The notes under the pieces were generated by a model. That model ran no database searches. It was not told the origin of the DNA and saw only the letters and a program-made list of their open reading frames with translations. Shown here in pieces: positions 34,786-37,922 of a stretch of DNA of 37,922 nt; position 1 is the first letter of the stretch; every line of letters begins with the position of its first letter. The translations under genes and the position numbers were made by a program. Source of the stretch: Hofstenia miamia (lineage: Eukaryota > Xenacoelomorpha > Acoela > Hofsteniidae); the NCBI GenBank assembly GCA_900660155.1, contig CABFPE010000281.1:756480-794401 (forward strand). The letters run 5' to 3'.

Positions 34786-35115
34786 TATCATTCTCTTCTG
34801 GCTGAAACAGACTCCATCTGCAGCTCCACCTCCCCAAAGAAACGAAATATTGGATTTTGATTCAGATAACGACAGCGACATGAATTCAACTTTCGGATGA
34901 AAGAGAAGATACCGACCCACACGAATGATGGAACGGTATGGGTTCCATACTTCCAACAATGTCTCAAATTGGGCGCTCATACTTGGAATCACCGCGACAC
35001 AAATAAAAGTGAAAGATCAGCAAGTGATGCAGACAACATCAAGCAAATGTATCTCTCTTGACTCTCTTGATCAAGTGAATGAACGCATTGTTACTCGATC
35101 AGATGAAAGAAGTCT
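34786..35115 (+). pseudogene. hAT transposase C-terminal (dimerisation domain) relic
   Basis: Plus-strand frames give ILDFDSDNDSDMNSTFG, the acidic linker often seen before the dimerisation domain. Then come DEREDTDPHE, a stop where WW is expected, and WNGMGSILPTMSQIGRSYLE. After one base of slippage follows NKSERSASDADNIKQMYLS. This is the order expected in hAT/BED-type transposases (PLEWW...P.LS..AR.YL..PA....SER.FS.AG.I). In-frame stops and a frameshift show it is dead. No terminal repeats were located. The assignment is by pattern, not by search. Confidence 0.62.
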
Positions 35116-36787
35116 TTCATAGATTTTTAATATTCCTATTGAAATGTTTGTATTTTGAGTATTTTATTTTGAGTTCTAAAAAATCTAGGGCGGTTACTAT
35201 TAGTAAAAAAATCGGACGATTAGGTTAAATAATGAAATCTCTAGAGTCGGGTGGCGGGTCATTGTTAGACGGATTCGCGGAGGATCAAAATGTGACCAGT
35301 TTTCTATTCTGTTGGCAATATAATACCGAAACGATGATTTATTTGCAACTGCAACTATACCGAATTATATTAATGTATGCTGGTAACCGTTACATGTTTA
35401 ACTGAGGTTAACGTGTTACTCTTACTAGAATGATTTTCAACTTACCACAAAAAATTAAATATTTCTTTTAGCTAAATGTTATTAGCACAGAAACCGTACT
35501 GAAACTTTGGTTTTTAACAAACAAAAAAATTAGCTCAAAATTTAAAAACCGTTGACATCTGGTTGAAAAGTAAATATATAAAAGAAAGTCCCGATTATCG
35601 AGCATTGGTTTGACTTTGCTAGCGTTTGAATGAATAAATTCATATTTAGAATAAAAACATTAAAACAAATATCAAAAGTGTTTTATATAGACAAAAAGTA
35701 CCGTTTTGCCAAATGTGGCTATTATTGGCTTATTTATAATTTTCCTAAGAATTATGAAAAATGTAAGCAAGACTGATACACGTTAGTAAAATACTATAAA
35801 AAGCAGCACTTGAATGCGGGATAGGCATTGAACCTTGGCTTACTTTGTGCGCATTAGAATCTGCCTTTAAAACTAGAACCAAATGACCTCAAACCAAACA
35901 AAAAAGAATCAATTAAAGCAATTAGTACCATTTCCTTTGAAGAAACAACAAATGAAAAACCTTCAAATTCCAGATTAGATTGTCACGTGTCAACTAACCA
36001 AAAACTAGGCAAAAAGTTCTTAAAATTGCTAATCAAATAGTAATAGGCAAAACTGCGACAATTTTTTTTAGTTTTGTAAAATATAACTGTTCTTATTAAA
36101 AAGCTATCACAAAACATCAAAGCGTGATTAAAAAGTTCTTGCATCAAAGAATTAAAATTAGTGAATTGGTTCATTAAAAAAGCTGATATCAGAGCATTAG
36201 TGAAAAGAAACTTTAAACAAAGTGAACGCAACAAACAGCTACAAAAATTTGCTTTGTTGAGATTTCAAGAGAGGCTTACTAAATTAAATTAAGACATGGT
36301 TAATTTTTACATGATTATCAATAATTTTTTACAGTGTTCAAAACTCTACCAAAACACAATGATGATTCATGCACAAGGTTTTCATCAGCGTTTCAAGGGG
36401 CTTTTATATTTACTGTATAAATAGACAAATTTCGAAAAATCTATGTATGTTACCTCATTTACAGGTGCATATGCATTTCAGGAAAACAGAAGCTTAACCT
36501 AAATTTTGAAACAAAAATGTTAAATGAGCGTGCAATATATTCGACAAACAAACTATAATTTTATGGATCACCACGTATTGAACCAATTCAAATAACGTAT
36601 ATTCGTATTAATTTTTAGGAAAATTTCTAAAAGTTATGATATTTTTAGCAGACGTCGGTTTAGATTGACTTAACACATAAAATATTGAAGTAGCGATAAC
36701 TTATAAAGCCAAATATTGTTGAATCAATAAACGTTATTTCTCTCATTACGACTCGTTTGTATACACATGCAAGTAAATTTCGTTTAG
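35116..36787. other. Right part of the large globin intron 1
   Basis: AT-rich. No exon, RNA gene or transposon end recognised. The patch at 35215-35290 (gggtggcgggtcattg) is less AT-rich but has no identifiable content. Confidence 0.45.
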
Positions 36788-37019
36788 AATCGTACAAGAA
36801 CGTCCAGAAGTTGAAGACTACTTCAATGAATATTTTTCGAATGATGCGCGACATCAACACATGGATATCACACACTTACTAAGGATGCATGGGTATCAGT
36901 TTGTTAAGCTCATTGGGAAGCTTGTGGAGAAAATTAATAACACAGAAGCAGTCGATGCAGAGTTAGACGAGCTTGGAAAACGACATATTACAAGAAATGT
37001 GAACAAAGATTGGATAGAG
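36788..37019 (+). CDS. Globin second exon (E7 His, F8 His; shared by exons 1a and 1b)
   Basis: The exon follows the acceptor tttcgtttag and encodes 77 residues: IVQERPEVEDYFNEYF, SNDARHQHMDITHLLRMHGY, QFVKLIGKLVEKINNTEAVD, then AELDELGKRHITRNVNKDWIE split at its end by GAG|GTAAAT. Pro at C2 and Phe at CD1 are in place. His in MHGYQF is E7 (distal) and His in LGKRH is F8 (proximal). They are 32 residues apart, as in neuroglobin, against 29 in myoglobin. E11 is Phe, not the common Val. The exon opens with the last base of the B12 codon and closes in phase 0 at the classical G7.0 intron, so it is the standard central exon of an animal globin and can bind haem. The third exon (rest of the G helix and the H helix) is not in the window. 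The reading frame is open and the splice sites good. Confidence 0.96.
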
Positions 37020-37922
37020 GTAAATATATGATAGTGATACCATCTAGCGACACTACTTAAAACAAAAATGTATTCAGAAACGGAATAACAATTTTTAAAA
37101 AAATAAATGTTTTATTAGAATTAAATTTACTTTGCATCACAGCCGTAAGACGTTTGTCGCACAAGGTCACATAATGATTTTGATACCCTAAAAATGTCTC
37201 TAGATGTTGTTTAGAAATAAGTGCTTGAAATCAAGCACTATTGTTTTTGAATTTGCAAAACATGGAAATTCGACAAAATATATCTTATCACATTTTTATA
37301 ATAAACCATACATGTAGTCAATAGACTGATAAGTTATAACACCCTTTGCCGTTCCATTTGATATCAACGTAGGCATTGGATAGAAGTGCAAGGCACTTTT
37401 TAAAATTACGTAATTATACGAACCGAAAATGCATGCATTATTCTGTGCAGTTGGAAAATATAAGCTAATTAACAATAACCACACAATGAAAACGTGTTTA
37501 GTTATTCGCCAAACAATTGTTGAACACACTTCGAAAAGCAGGACAGAATGTTCATACATGGAATGAAGACATGGAGCTCGCATGGAATGGCTTCATTGCA
37601 CACATAGCTTACAAGATTAGAATTCACTGTGAATAAACGAAAGCGACATTTAAACTTGGCCAAAAAACTTCATAATAGTTTGTAGTGTTCAATACCAATA
37701 AAATTTTATGGATTTTAATATATAGTAGGATATTTTAAAATTCAATTAAAAACCATTGCTATTATATATTAGAGCCAAGTACCTTCACATAAATGAATTT
37801 AATATAAATGCCTTCTATGAATAGACCATATTTATGTAAAAACAATGTCGAACTAATAAAAGTATTTCATCTTGACTTACTATAATAGGTGCATCGAATA
37901 CAGTAACTACTTTCAGAAAAAA
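37020..37922. other. Start of globin intron 2
   Basis: No third globin exon (a G/H helix continuing in phase 0 after an AG acceptor) was found before the window ends. The minus-strand open frame at 37296-37583 has no family resemblance. Confidence 0.5.

Overview
This window is nuclear DNA of an animal, very probably an invertebrate. It is strongly AT-rich, its genes are split by GT-AG introns, and it is full of decayed transposable elements of metazoan types: CR1/Jockey-like LINEs, Tc1/mariner elements, hAT elements and MITEs. Three host genes can be recognised by protein similarity. The phylum cannot be fixed from the sequence alone.

Layout. 1-2.4 kb holds two retroelement relics in opposite orientations. 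4.0-4.4 kb (minus) is a relic of a repeat-associated family with CxxC and GDQDK motifs. 5.4-6.0 kb (minus) carries the last three coding exons of proteasome subunit alpha type-2. A Tc1/mariner-superfamily relic follows at about 6.2-7.3 kb, then two well-spliced exons of an unidentified gene at 7.6-8.6 kb (minus). 10.0-12.9 kb is a transposon cluster: a 5'-truncated LINE with an (ACTT)n tail, a second LINE relic, and an almost full-length mariner with terminal inverted repeats and TA target duplication. 15.1 kb has a hAT-type MITE with a perfect 8-bp duplication, 20.1-21.0 kb an LTR/DIRS-like relic, and 22.2-23.2 kb a 117-bp tandem repeat family. 30.3-31.0 kb has a further hAT-like MITE, and 34.2-35.1 kb a LINE 3' end abutting a hAT transposase relic.

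The most interesting system is a globin locus on the plus strand that spans most of the right-hand two thirds. Two intact 164-bp first exons (14,690 and 23,944) each encode an N-terminus starting MGCENS, an acylation-type motif, plus the A helix and most of the B helix. Both stop at the classic globin intron position B12.2, in phase 2. Only one second exon was found (36,788-37,019). It carries CD1 Phe, E7 His and F8 His and ends at the classic G7.0 position, in phase 0. Either first exon can join it in frame. This suggests alternative promoters and first exons of one membrane-anchored globin, or a partial tandem duplication. The two versions would differ at the haem-pocket residue B10 (Leu or Phe). 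The third globin exon lies beyond the right edge.

A complete two-exon RWDD1 gene (DRG2-binding family) lies on the opposite strand inside the 12.7-kb intron between first exon 1b and exon 2. The 5' exons of PSMA2 were not found upstream of its 3' exons, where the transposon and the unidentified gene now lie.
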